DNA from: JADLHS01 sp049840435
GTDB taxonomy: Bacteria; Verrucomicrobiota; Verrucomicrobiia; Limisphaerales; JADLHS01
DNA: 64,000 nt
Reading direction: 5' to 3'
Assembly: GCA_049840435.1 (NCBI GenBank)
Contig: JASGKY010000044.1
Span: 62,001-126,000, forward strand
Both the position numbers and the translations under genes were made by a program. This document shows positions 1 to 7,880 of this stretch, piece after piece. The first letter of the stretch is position 1. Every line of letters starts with the position of its first letter. A model generated the notes under the pieces. That model made no database searches, was not told the DNA's origin, and saw only the letters and a program-made list of their open reading frames with translations.

Positions 1-151
1 TGTTCCGGCTGCGTTCTGCAAACTTCCTGTATCGACCAATGAAGCCTGCCGAACCTTTTGTTCGCGGTGCGAGGCGCAGTTCACCACACCGACGAGCACC
101 TGCGCTAACTGTGAAGTAATGCCTTTGGCCTCGTTCGCAAAAGCCAGTTGA
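1..151 (+). CDS. 3' end of a zinc-ribbon protein (5' truncated)
   Basis: An open frame enters from the left edge (frame starting at base 2) and stops at TGA 149-151, giving about 49 residues. Two CxxC pairs lie near the end (CSRCEAQ ... CANCEV), spaced like a zinc ribbon, so this looks like the C-terminal metal-binding tail of a real protein. It is followed 31 bases later by fmdB, another zinc-ribbon gene on the same strand. The rest of the protein lies outside the window, so its function cannot be named. Confidence 0.5.
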   Translation, partial: VPAAFCKLPVSTNEACRTFCSRCEAQFTTPTSTCANCEVMPLASFAKAS

Positions 152-182
152 GCCCACAGTAATCTCTCGTTAAATTCACGTC

Positions 183-413
183 ATGCCGCTCTACGAATTT
201 CATTGCGACAAGTGTGAGAAGGATAGTGAGATTTTGGTCCGGTCCAGCGACTGGCAGGGCACGAAGTGTCCGCACTGCGGTTCGGAAAAACTGGCCAAGA
301 AGTTTTCGACCTTCGCCTCCGCCACCGCTGGCGCAACGGCAGCCGCGCCCACCTGCAGCGGTGTTCCGAGTTCGTGCGGGATGTGCGGGACTGGCAAGCC
401 GCACCGGCACTGA
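183..413 (+). CDS. FmdB-family zinc ribbon protein
   Basis: A 76-residue protein starting MPLYEFHCDKC, the hallmark opening of the FmdB/CxxC_CXXC_SSSS regulatory-type zinc ribbon. The first CxxC (residues 8-11) and a second (CPHC, about residues 29-32) form one metal site. After an Ala/Thr-rich linker the tail holds three more cysteines and a His-containing end (GTGKPHRH), which could bind a second metal. The family is named from formamidase gene regulation but its real role is not established. The length is normal for the family. Confidence 0.85.
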   Translation: MPLYEFHCDKCEKDSEILVRSSDWQGTKCPHCGSEKLAKKFSTFASATAGATAAAPTCSGVPSSCGMCGTGKPHRH

Positions 414-420
414 AGCAAAG

Positions 421-1107
421 TTACTTTGCGCGCCGGCAAATTCCTTTCGCGGACAACTCGCGCAAATCTGTCACTGCCCAATCGGGTTTGTGGTGCTTTA
501 ATTCCGCCAGGGTGGCGCCGCCAGTTGCCACCGCCAAAACATTTGCCCCGATGGCGCGACCACACTTAATGTCCAACGGCGTGTCCCCAATCACCACCAC
601 TTCCTCGCCACGCAGCTTTCGTCCATGCAAACGCGAGCCACGTTGATGCGCCGCGTGAGCAATTTGATCGCGGTCTTCGTGATCGTCAGCAAACGCGCCT
701 GTGACAAATTCCTTCCACAGATCGAAGTGTCGCAACTTGATTTCCGCGCCAAGGCGGACGTTGCCGGTGAGCAAACCGAGCGTCGGCGCATCCGGTAAAG
801 CCTGCAGGTCGCGGATCAATTCCCAGATGCCGGGGCAGGCCTGCGTTTCACTTTGGGCCAGAATATGGTCGAGCCAGAAAACATAGCTCTCGAAAAAGCG
901 CCGGAAGTGTTCGGCATCCGGCTCGATGTCGTTCAGTCGAAAAAATTCGCGCACCAAGCCGACATCCGTGCGACCGGCGAACTTCATCTTCTCCGTACCG
1001 TTCGGAATGCCGAACTCCGTCGCAAACACTTTCGCAAATGCTTTGATGCCCGCGCCGCCCGTGTGGACAAGCGTACCATCAATGTCGAAGAGGACGAGTT
1101 TGACCAT
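421..1107 (-). CDS. HAD-superfamily hydrolase, phosphoglycolate phosphatase-like
   Basis: A 228-residue protein with the HAD motif I near the N-terminus (LFDIDGTLVHTGG; nucleophile and acid/base aspartates), an alpha-helical cap, motif II (LLTGN) and the motif III/IV region VVIGDTPLDIKCGRAIG. This layout fits the Gph/PGP-like subfamily, which removes phosphate from small metabolites such as 2-phosphoglycolate; the true substrate cannot be read from sequence. Its start lies directly against the end of fabD (stop 1108) on the same strand, so the two are probably co-transcribed. Confidence 0.85.
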   Translation of the reverse strand: MVKLVLFDIDGTLVHTGGAGIKAFAKVFATEFGIPNGTEKMKFAGRTDVGLVREFFRLNDIEPDAEHFRRFFESYVFWLDHILAQSETQACPGIWELIRDLQALPDAPTLGLLTGNVRLGAEIKLRHFDLWKEFVTGAFADDHEDRDQIAHAAHQRGSRLHGRKLRGEEVVVIGDTPLDIKCGRAIGANVLAVATGGATLAELKHHKPDWAVTDLRELSAKGICRRAK

Positions 1108-2034
1108 TTAAATCAGGGCTTTAACGGTAGCTTCGAGACTCGCCGCGTCACTGACGTTCAACATCTGCGCTTCCTTGTTGATGCGCTTCATGAAGCCGGA
1201 CAAAGCCGCGCCTGGTCCGAGTTCGATGAAGCGGGTGTACCCTTGCGCGAGCAAATAACGCATGGATTCCTCCCAACGCACCGATGAGGTCACCTGCTCG
1301 ACCATGCGCGCCGAAATCTGATCGGGCGTGGTATGCGGCTGTGCGGTGACGTTGGAAACCACAGGCACACGCGGTGCGGAAATCTTTGCGGTGGCGAGTT
1401 CTGCTTGAAGTTTCGGCTGTGCGCTAGCCATGAGCGGTGAATGATACGCGCCGGCCACTGTGAGCGGAATGGCGCGTTTTGCGCCTTTGGCTTTCGCGAG
1501 TTCGCAGGCTTTGGCGATCTTGTCCGCCTCGCCGGAGATAACGAGTTGCCCAGGGCAGTTCAAATTGGCCAACACCACGCCAGCTTCAGCGCAAACTTCG
1601 CGTGTCGGTGCTTCATCCAAGCCGATGACCGCCGCCATGCCGCCCTTGGTGACATCGCACGCTTCTTGCATGAACTTGCCTCGTTGGCGCACGACGCGCA
1701 GACCATCTTCAAAGCTCATCGCGCCCGCTGCTGTGAGTGCTGTGAATTCGCCGAGCGACAAGCCCGCCGTTGCGTCAAACTTCAGCGCCGGCACTTTCTC
1801 CTTCAACAATTCAAACGCAACCCAGCTCACAAGAAAAATACCCGGCTGCGCATTTTCGGTCTTGGTCAGTTCCGCTTCCGGACCGTTGAAACAGATTGAA
1901 GCCAGGTCGTAGCCAAGCGCGGTGTTGGCGCGATCGAACCACGCTTTGGCGGTAGGAAACGCGTCAGCGAGGTCTTTACCCATGCCGACGACTTGCGCGC
2001 CTTGTCCGGCGAATAGCAATGCGGTTTTGCTCAT
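1108..2034 (-). CDS. fabD: Malonyl-CoA:ACP transacylase
   Basis: FabD loads malonate from CoA onto acyl carrier protein for fatty acid elongation in the cytoplasm. The 308 residues show the N-terminal GQGAQ motif (10-14), the nucleophile elbow GLSLGEF with Ser93, a conserved Arg region (RVVRQRGKFMQEA), and the catalytic His198 in GAYHSPLM. Length is normal for the family. It is divergent from purU and lies directly upstream of an HAD phosphatase. The usual fab cluster (fabH, acpP, fabF) is absent here; fabG lies separately at 20041. Confidence 0.95.
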   Translation of the reverse strand: MSKTALLFAGQGAQVVGMGKDLADAFPTAKAWFDRANTALGYDLASICFNGPEAELTKTENAQPGIFLVSWVAFELLKEKVPALKFDATAGLSLGEFTALTAAGAMSFEDGLRVVRQRGKFMQEACDVTKGGMAAVIGLDEAPTREVCAEAGVVLANLNCPGQLVISGEADKIAKACELAKAKGAKRAIPLTVAGAYHSPLMASAQPKLQAELATAKISAPRVPVVSNVTAQPHTTPDQISARMVEQVTSSVRWEESMRYLLAQGYTRFIELGPGAALSGFMKRINKEAQMLNVSDAASLEATVKALI

Positions 2035-2117
2035 AATGAGCGCGTATTAAATCCGAACTAAAGGCGCAACAAAAGGAGAGATTTCCAACACCGAGACACA
2101 TTTGTATCCTACCAAGC

Positions 2118-2963
2118 ATGAAGATTTATGCGGCTATCACCGTCATTGGGCGCGACCAATCCGGCGTCGTCGCCAAGGTGACCGGCTTTCTGTTCGCGCA
2201 ACACGCCAACATCGAAGCGCTGGAAGAAAAAGTGACGCGTGGCCAGTTCGGCATGACAATCCAAGTGTCGTGGGCGGCAAATGAATGTGAAGTGGCCGCC
2301 GTGCGTAAGGGGTTGGCAGCATTGGCGCGTGCTCTCGGCATGGAGATCAAGATCCGTTTCATCGAGCCGAGCCGCCCGCAACGCTTCGCGATCATGGTCA
2401 CCAAGGAAACGCATTGCTTGGAAGCCATCATGGCAGCGGTCAACAAAGGCCATCTTAAAGCGCAGCCTGTCGTCGTCATTGGTAATCATGCGGACCTCGA
2501 ACCGTTGGCGAAAAAGTTCAAGTTGCCTTACGTGCATATTCCGTGGCATGACCGTGTGCAGGCGGAGAAACGCGCGCTGCAGTTATTGGAACAGCACGAA
2601 ATTGATTTCGTCGTGCTGGCGCGTTTCATGAAGATTCTTTCGCCGACATTCGTGTGGCACTACAAAAATAAAATCATCAACATCCACCCTTCGCTGCTGC
2701 CAAGTTTTCCCGGGCCGAGCGCCTATCGGCAGGCTTACGAACACGGCGTGAAGATCGTCGGGGTCACAGCGCATTTCGTGAGTATGCACTTAGACGAAGG
2801 CCCGATCATTTCGCAGGATAGTTTTGCTGTTCGCGCGGGAATGGCGTTGAAGGAAATCGTCGCCGCCGGTCAGGCGCTCGAAGCCAAGACGCTCGTCAAG
2901 GCCATCAAACTTTATCTCACCAAACGCCTCGATGTTTATTGGGGCACGGTCAAGGAAGTGTGA
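2118..2963 (+). CDS. purU: Formyltetrahydrofolate deformylase
   Basis: PurU hydrolyses 10-formyl-THF to formate and THF, balancing one-carbon units and feeding formate to purine synthesis. The 281 residues hold an N-terminal ACT domain (about 1-80; ITVIGRDQSGVVAKVTGFL) and a formyltransferase-fold hydrolase domain (about 88-281) with the motif INIHPSLLPSFPG and the Asp-containing DEGPIISQD that carry the Asn-His-Asp catalytic set. Length is normal. Its last 28 bases overlap the end of the convergent chemotaxis receptor gene. Confidence 0.93.
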   Translation: MKIYAAITVIGRDQSGVVAKVTGFLFAQHANIEALEEKVTRGQFGMTIQVSWAANECEVAAVRKGLAALARALGMEIKIRFIEPSRPQRFAIMVTKETHCLEAIMAAVNKGHLKAQPVVVIGNHADLEPLAKKFKLPYVHIPWHDRVQAEKRALQLLEQHEIDFVVLARFMKILSPTFVWHYKNKIINIHPSLLPSFPGPSAYRQAYEHGVKIVGVTAHFVSMHLDEGPIISQDSFAVRAGMALKEIVAAGQALEAKTLVKAIKLYLTKRLDVYWGTVKEV

Positions 2964-4333
2964 GCGGCGCGCGTCACAAAGGCCGTTGAAACTGGAAGCT
3001 GGTCGCGGTGAGTTGCGGCGGACGAAACCGCGTCCGCGCGCGTCTCCCCGAGTAAGGCGGAGACTTCCGAGACGAGATCGTCCAAGGACTGTGTTTGCGT
3101 TCGCAATTGTTGCACAGCGGTGGCACTTTCTTCGGCAGCGGCGGTGTTCGTTTGCGTGACTTTGCCGACTTCAGTAGCGGCCTGATTCAACCCTTGCACG
3201 TTGCGGGATTGCTCTTCGGACGCGTGGGCGATGGTGTCCACCAACGATTCCACCTGGCGCGCTTTGGCGACGATTTGCTCCAAGCTGGCGGAAACTTTAC
3301 CGCTGAGTTCGATACCTCGTTTGCTCTTCTGCAAAGAATCGGCAATGCGTTCGGATGTTTCGCGTGCGGCGACAGCGCTGCGTTGCGCGAGGGCACGGAC
3401 TTCATCGGCCACGACGGCAAAACCTGCGCCCGCTTCACCCGCGCGAGCCGCTTCGACCGCGGCGTTCAGTGCGAGGAGATTCGTCTGGAACGCAATTTCA
3501 TCAATGCTCTTCACAATCTTAGCAATGTTATCGCTGGAGGTTTGCATGGCGTCCATGGCGAGCTTCATTTCGCGCATGTCGGCGGCGCCGTTTTCGGCGG
3601 ACGAACGGGCCGACTGCGCCAAGCCTTGGGCTTCGGTGGCGGTCTGGGCGTTCTTGGCGGTGCTTTGCGCGGCGGTGGCGATGGCGGTGGTGGTGTCTTC
3701 CAAAAGTTGCGCCTGACGATTCGCTCCAGCGCTGAAGGATTCCGCAACTTGCGCGAGGTGCGAGGAGGAGGATTCGACTTCGCTTGATACCACAGCCAGG
3801 CGTTGGGTGACCATGCTTTGGGCTTGGACCATGCGCCCGATTTTATGAGCGATCCAGCAGGCCGGAAGCGTTTCTGCAACGACAAACGCGGCATGAACCA
3901 AGACAATGCCCAGCGTGGCCTGATAATTGAATACACTGGTCGGCAGGAAGAAAAAGAATCCGAGATGATGCACTGCAATCGTGGCCGCAGCGGTGGCGAC
4001 GACAAACAAATCACCAAAGGCGCACAAGATTGCTAGCGAAACGAAGACGTGAAAGTGAAGTTCGATCATGCCTTTGCCGAGGTGGATCAGCAAAGCACTC
4101 AGGCACATGACGGCAAAACCCATGATTGCGCCGGTCCAGCGGGCACCAGGTGACATCAGATGGGCTGCCAGCGGCCCAGCGATAATGGCGGCCCACATCG
4201 CGGTGGCGAAGAAGAGTCCGGTCTGGAAATGCCAGGCCACGCCGATAAGCACTGGCAGGTGGCCGGCAAAAATCCACAAGGCCGCGCGACTGATTTGAGC
4301 GACGTGGCGGCGTTGATAATCGTTGGTGTGCAT
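2936..4333 (-). CDS. Methyl-accepting chemotaxis protein with a six-helix membrane sensor
   Basis: A 465-residue receptor. Residues 15-165 form about six membrane helices with little periplasmic sequence. They contain conserved-looking histidines (HFHVF, 93-97; HH, 122-123), a layout also seen in some membrane histidine kinases. A HAMP domain is not evident. Residues 175-440 are a coiled coil with the receptor tip EIAFQTNLLALNAAVEAARAGE (280-300; conserved in all MCPs) that engages CheA/CheW. It lies 13 bases after a thioredoxin-like membrane protein gene on the same strand, so the two are probably an operon. The signal sensed is unknown; a ligand or redox signal perceived in the membrane is an inference. 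The 3' end overlaps purU by 28 bases, tail to tail. Confidence 0.88.
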   Translation of the reverse strand: MHTNDYQRRHVAQISRAALWIFAGHLPVLIGVAWHFQTGLFFATAMWAAIIAGPLAAHLMSPGARWTGAIMGFAVMCLSALLIHLGKGMIELHFHVFVSLAILCAFGDLFVVATAAATIAVHHLGFFFFLPTSVFNYQATLGIVLVHAAFVVAETLPACWIAHKIGRMVQAQSMVTQRLAVVSSEVESSSSHLAQVAESFSAGANRQAQLLEDTTTAIATAAQSTAKNAQTATEAQGLAQSARSSAENGAADMREMKLAMDAMQTSSDNIAKIVKSIDEIAFQTNLLALNAAVEAARAGEAGAGFAVVADEVRALAQRSAVAARETSERIADSLQKSKRGIELSGKVSASLEQIVAKARQVESLVDTIAHASEEQSRNVQGLNQAATEVGKVTQTNTAAAEESATAVQQLRTQTQSLDDLVSEVSALLGETRADAVSSAATHRDQLPVSTAFVTRAAHTSLTVPQ

Positions 4334-4346
4334 GAATGATTTGGGG

Positions 4347-4952
4347 CTAGCGAAGGGAGTATTTTAGACCGAGAGGGTCGAACGATTGTTTGGCGCGCCG
4401 ACTGGTGGCGCAACCGAAAGCGGGGAAAGCAACCGGGCTTTCACCGGCTTGCAGGCGGTGCAAGAGGTTGATGTCTTCTAGTTGCGCGACCGTCGCCGGA
4501 TTTTGCGAGGCGTAGCCGCCGGAATAAACCACCGCGCCGGAGGCTTGCGCGATCAACAGCCAAGGCATGCCTTCGATGTTCGCGTCTTGAGCGAGCAATT
4601 CGGAAGATTTGTTCATCACCTTGAAGCCAGCGTGTTGCAACTGGGCCGTCAATTCCGGCGCATCGCCCACGAGCCAGACTTCTTCCGTGACGTTTGGTTG
4701 GGGATGACGATCGGCCAGACGCTTTCCCACCGCGCCGGAACAGCCGCATTCCGCCGCGAGGACGTGGACTATACGCCATTGATGGGGTTCCGGGCTGGGA
4801 GAAAATTCTGCAACCTGACCGACAGTAGGGCCGGGCAACACGGCGTAATGCCACGCCCCCCAACACATGAGGGCAGCCGTCAGCGCAACGCCCCAAACAA
4901 AGAGGAGCGCTTTGCCTAAATACGCCGGCAGTCGCTGTGAACGAAACGACAT
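4347..4952 (-). CDS. Membrane-anchored thioredoxin-fold-like protein (RedB-like)
   Basis: A 201-residue protein with one N-terminal membrane helix (about residues 13-37) and a soluble, probably periplasmic, domain. The domain begins IVHVLAAECGCSG with Cys69 and Cys71 placed like the CxC/CxxC site of thioredoxin-fold proteins. It ends with a WLLIA...GAVVYSGGY strand pair and a third cysteine in PAFGC (Cys181). This pattern resembles short proteins often annotated RedB, but that identification is from memory and uncertain. The gene is directly upstream of, and probably co-transcribed with, the chemotaxis receptor gene, suggesting a redox or metal input to chemotaxis (inference). Confidence 0.55.
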   Translation of the reverse strand: MSFRSQRLPAYLGKALLFVWGVALTAALMCWGAWHYAVLPGPTVGQVAEFSPSPEPHQWRIVHVLAAECGCSGAVGKRLADRHPQPNVTEEVWLVGDAPELTAQLQHAGFKVMNKSSELLAQDANIEGMPWLLIAQASGAVVYSGGYASQNPATVAQLEDINLLHRLQAGESPVAFPAFGCATSRRAKQSFDPLGLKYSLR

Positions 4953-5189
4953 GAAATTGATTCCCAGTGTCTCTGGGAGTTGTCAGGGTCATCGGCAGAA
5001 CTAAATCAGGGCTTTAGGACGCCGTTGACGCGAAAATTGGGGCTTTGCGCCTCCAAATCGAAGTTCCCAGAATTTTTCGCTTAAGCAGTGGCAGTTTTTG
5101 CCGCCAAACCGCTTTTGAGGCGGCACTTTTTGCGTAGTTGCCCGTCTCCGATTTTACAAAACCCCTGTAAACATTGAGGTTTGTTCGGC
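4953..5189. other. Intergenic leader region before the flagellar operon
   Basis: No convincing gene here. The region separates the minus-strand thioredoxin-like gene from fliO. It contains a GC-rich hairpin (GCCGCC at 5100-5105 pairing with GGCGGC at 5119-5124) followed by ACTTTTT on the plus strand, which is terminator-like but has no plus-strand gene upstream within the window to terminate. It may block read-through toward the operon or be fortuitous. Confidence 0.4.
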
Positions 5190-5205
5190 TGGTATCACCG
5201 TTGCT
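5190..5205 (+). promoter_or_regulatory. Candidate sigma-54 promoter for the flagellar operon
   Basis: TGGTATCACCGTTGCT matches the RpoN -24/-12 pattern TGGCACG-N4-TTGCW: the GG and GC dinucleotides are exactly 10 bases apart and the TTGCT block is perfect, while the C, C and G of CACG differ. The GC lies about 27 bases before the fliO ATG at 5231, a sensible distance for a short leader. Sigma-54 control of flagellar class genes is common in other phyla; its use here is an inference. Confidence 0.4.
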
Positions 5206-5230
5206 AAGCAGCCGTTGAATTGATGTGAAA

Positions 5231-5758
5231 ATGATGAAAGCACGCTTCAACGGACGGGAGACGAGTGCGGGATGCACCCTGCTTAAGCAGCGGTGGGTCA
5301 CGTTCGGGTTGCTCCTGCTGGCGTGTGGTTCAATTTCCGCGTTGGCGACGGACCTCACATCACCCGTCGCATCTACTAACGCGTTCCCCCCGCCGCCGAT
5401 GCCCGCAATTCCTACTGCATCGGCGGCCTCCTCTTTGTTTCGGGTGCTCGGTGCGCTGGCGTTGGTGCTGGCGATGTTCTTCGGCGGCGTCTGGCTGTTC
5501 CGCAACTGGCAGCGCGTCGCGATCAACAAAGGCCAAGCGCCAAAGCTCAACATCATTGAAACCAAGTCTTTAGGTCAACGCCACGCCATCTACGTGATCG
5601 GCTACGAGCAGCAACGCTTGCTCATTTCGGCGTCGCCGTCTGGTGTTACAATGTTGACGACCTTGCCGAATTCGCCAGTTAACGCTACCGAAGAGTCTAG
5701 CGCTCCGAAATCCAGCTTTGGTGACGCTTTGCGCCAAGCATTGAACCGCAAATCATGA
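5231..5758 (+). CDS. fliO: Flagellar biosynthesis protein FliO
   Basis: FliO is the membrane assembly factor for the FliP ring of the flagellar export gate. The 175-residue product has a signal-like hydrophobic N-terminus (WVTFGLLLLACGSISALA), a Pro/Ala-rich stretch, a membrane helix (ALALVLAMFFGGVWLF) and the short cytoplasmic domain with KSLGQRHAIYVIGYEQQRLLISAS, which is the conserved FliO core. ATG 5231 is chosen; GTG 5225 and ATG 5234 are alternatives. The end overlaps fliP by four bases (ATGA), indicating translational coupling. Confidence 0.85.
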   Translation: MMKARFNGRETSAGCTLLKQRWVTFGLLLLACGSISALATDLTSPVASTNAFPPPPMPAIPTASAASSLFRVLGALALVLAMFFGGVWLFRNWQRVAINKGQAPKLNIIETKSLGQRHAIYVIGYEQQRLLISASPSGVTMLTTLPNSPVNATEESSAPKSSFGDALRQALNRKS

Positions 5759-6636
5759 TTTCCTCAACACATCAAAATCACCAGCCCGCGTTTGTTGCGA
5801 GACAGACGCGGGTTTGGTGGTTTGTGCTGCTCGGGCTGATTTTGCTGACGCGCGTTGCTTTCGGGCAGGCGATTGAAACGACGCCAAGTGCGGTTGTTGT
5901 TCCGGCCGCGCCAACGGTGATTCCTCAGACGAACGCCGCTGCCGCTTTCACCACCGGGCTGATGCCCTTCCGCCTGAACCTCGGTGTCGAAGGAGCACAG
6001 CAGCCGCAAGACGTGGACGTCGCAATCAAAGTTCTCTTCGTCATCACGCTGCTGACGCTCGCACCTTCGATCATCCTGCTGATGACCTGTTTCACGCGCA
6101 TCGTGATCGTTTTGTCGTTCGTCCGCTCGGCACTGTCGCTGCAAGGCACACCCGCCAACCAGATCATCATCGGGCTCTCGCTGTTCATCACCTACTTCAT
6201 CATGGCACCGGTCTGGGAGAAGATTGACGCCAACGCCCTCCAGCCGTACATGGCCAAAACCATTTCCTCGCAGCAAGCGTTGGACGAAGCCGCCAAACCG
6301 ATCCGCGCGTTCATGCTCAAGCAGGCGCGTCCGAAAGACATCGAGTTGTTTGCCGCCATCGCGAAGATCGCTCCGACTGCGCCAGAAAATCTCCCGCTTA
6401 AAGTCGTCATCCCTGGCTTCATTATCAGCGAACTGCGCACCGCGTTCCAGATGGGTTTTCTGCTCTTCGTGCCGTTCATCCTGATTGATCTCGTGGTGGG
6501 CACGGTGCTGATGAGCATGGGCATGATGATGATGCCGCCTGCGACGATCGCGATGCCGCTCAAGATCCTCTTGTTCGTCCTTGTGGACGGCTGGGAATTG
6601 GTCGTGCGTTCGCTCGTGTTGAGCTTTGGCGGTTAA
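5755..6636 (+). CDS. fliP: Flagellar export gate protein FliP
   Basis: FliP forms the pentameric core of the type III export gate in the inner membrane. The 293 residues begin with a cleavable-type signal (VLLGLILLTRVAFG), continue with a roughly 60-residue periplasmic extension and then the canonical core: the LMTCFTRIVIVLSFVRSAL and PANQIIIGLSLFITYFIM helices and the C-terminal FQMGFLLFVPFILIDLVVG and SMGMMMMPP segments. It is about 40 residues longer than typical FliP, owing to the extended N-terminus. It overlaps fliO and is followed 15 bases later by fliQ. Confidence 0.95.
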   Translation: MISSTHQNHQPAFVARQTRVWWFVLLGLILLTRVAFGQAIETTPSAVVVPAAPTVIPQTNAAAAFTTGLMPFRLNLGVEGAQQPQDVDVAIKVLFVITLLTLAPSIILLMTCFTRIVIVLSFVRSALSLQGTPANQIIIGLSLFITYFIMAPVWEKIDANALQPYMAKTISSQQALDEAAKPIRAFMLKQARPKDIELFAAIAKIAPTAPENLPLKVVIPGFIISELRTAFQMGFLLFVPFILIDLVVGTVLMSMGMMMMPPATIAMPLKILLFVLVDGWELVVRSLVLSFGG

Positions 6637-6651
6637 GGAAAACAAATTTTT

Positions 6652-6921
6652 ATGACGCCCGAATTTTCCGTTGAACTGATCAAGAACATGATGTTCCAGG
6701 CCGTGACGCTGGCTTCGCCGATCTTGATGACCGTGTTGGTTATCGGGTTGAGCGTGAGTTTGTTTCAAGCCGTCACTTCGATCCAGGAACAGACCCTCAC
6801 TTTCGTCCCCAAGGTTATCGGCGTCGTCGGACTGCTGGTGATTTTGCTCCCGTGGATGCTGCGGACGATGATCGAATTCACCCGCGCGGTAATCGAGCGC
6901 ATCCCCTCAATGACAAACTAA
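6652..6921 (+). CDS. fliQ: Flagellar export gate protein FliQ
   Basis: An 89-residue, two-helix membrane protein of the FliP5Q4R1 export gate. The two hydrophobic segments (about 17-40 and 55-75) flank the conserved SIQEQTLTFVPK loop. Length is exactly that expected. It sits in the standard order after fliP, but a 48-codon gene intervenes before fliR. Confidence 0.95.
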   Translation: MTPEFSVELIKNMMFQAVTLASPILMTVLVIGLSVSLFQAVTSIQEQTLTFVPKVIGVVGLLVILLPWMLRTMIEFTRAVIERIPSMTN

Positions 6922-6949
6922 CGAACCAAACCAAACAAACCCTAGTCCC

Positions 6950-7096
6950 ATGAAAATATCCCCTGCCCTGCAACTCGTGATGAAGTCGGTCGCGAGCGCT
7001 GCCACCCGCAAGATTTTGAACCTCAATCCGTGGCCGTTCGAAGCGGAAATCGAGAAGAAGATGCGGGCTAAGATCAAGAAGGCCGTCGCCAATTAA
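6950..7096 (+). CDS. orf48, unrecognised small protein between fliQ and fliR
   Basis: ATG 6950 to TAA 7094-7096 encodes 48 residues beginning MKISPALQLVMKSV and ending KKAVAN. The product is basic, with a hydrophobic/amphipathic first third, a central NLNPWPFEAEIEKK segment and a Lys-rich helix-like tail. It occupies a 187-base gap inside an otherwise tightly packed operon, and its stop is the last in-frame stop before the fliR start. No family is recognised. Codon use resembles its neighbours, so it is probably a real gene; a role in export-gate assembly is only a guess from position. Confidence 0.6.
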   Translation: MKISPALQLVMKSVASAATRKILNLNPWPFEAEIEKKMRAKIKKAVAN

Positions 7097-7108
7097 CTTT
7101 CGTTTCCA

Positions 7109-7870
7109 TTGACCACTGCGATTACAACCTGGTTTTTGGTCTTCACGCGCGTGGGCGCGATGTTGACCGTATTGCCGATGTTCTCGGCGCAGATTTTCCC
7201 TGCGCAACTTCGGGTGGCGCTGGGGGGACTCGTCGCGCTTCTGGTCACGCCCATGTTGCCGCCGGTAGTGGCGGAAAATCTTTCCATCTGGGTGTTGGTA
7301 AAACTGGTGTTCGTGGAAGTCAGCATTGGTTTGCTGCTTGGCTTCATCTGTCGGTTTGTGTTTTACGCGCTGGAAATCGCCGGCGTGTTCATCGCGGCAG
7401 AAATGGGCCTCTCGCTTCCGCAGGAATTTAATCAACTCGTCTCCGGTACCACGATGGCGCCGGGGTTGATGCTTTATTGGATCGCGCTCATGACCATGTT
7501 GAGCCTCGATTTGCATCACTGGATGATCGTGGGCTTTCAAAAGAGCTACACACTGGTGCCGTTCGGCGGCGCGCATCTAAAGGAAGCATTGCTGGCGGAT
7601 GTCGTTTCCCGCAGCGGAAAAGTCTTTGCGCTCGCGCTGCAAATTGCTGCGCCGGTCATGGCGGTTTCGTTTTTGGTGACGCTGGTGTTCGCCGTGCTCG
7701 GTCGTGCGGTGCCGCAGATGAATGTGTTCTCGGAAAGCTTTCCGGTGCGCACGTTGGTGGGGCTCGTTTCGTTCGGGCTCACCTGCACGTTTATGGGGCA
7801 GCACATTGCGAATTATCTGCGGCGCCTGCCTGAAGACATGGTGAACGTGGCGCGATTGGCCGGCGGCTAA
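7109..7870 (+). CDS. fliR: Flagellar export gate protein FliR
   Basis: A 253-residue protein with six predicted membrane helices and the family signature near the N-terminus (VFTRVGAMLTVLPMFSAQIFPAQLRVALG) and centre (LPQEFNQLVSGTTMAPGLMLYWIALM). FliR completes the FliPQR gate. No ATG fits the conserved N-terminus, since the first in-frame ATG would remove conserved residues; TTG 7109 is the best start, 12 bases after the stop of orf48 in the same frame. Standard order continues with flhB. Confidence 0.93.
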   Translation: MTTAITTWFLVFTRVGAMLTVLPMFSAQIFPAQLRVALGGLVALLVTPMLPPVVAENLSIWVLVKLVFVEVSIGLLLGFICRFVFYALEIAGVFIAAEMGLSLPQEFNQLVSGTTMAPGLMLYWIALMTMLSLDLHHWMIVGFQKSYTLVPFGGAHLKEALLADVVSRSGKVFALALQIAAPVMAVSFLVTLVFAVLGRAVPQMNVFSESFPVRTLVGLVSFGLTCTFMGQHIANYLRRLPEDMVNVARLAGG

Positions 7871-7880
7871 AGGACTGAAC

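Noticed and set aside
5100..5130. Rho-independent terminator upstream of fliO
   Set aside because: The hairpin and T-run are on the plus strand but no plus-strand gene precedes it in the window, so its role cannot be supported beyond a note.
5764..6768. A 334-residue open frame on the minus strand opposite fliP and fliQ
   Set aside because: It is rich in His, Arg, Glu and Asp and has no recognisable fold; it is the antisense shadow of the well-conserved fliP/fliQ coding strand.
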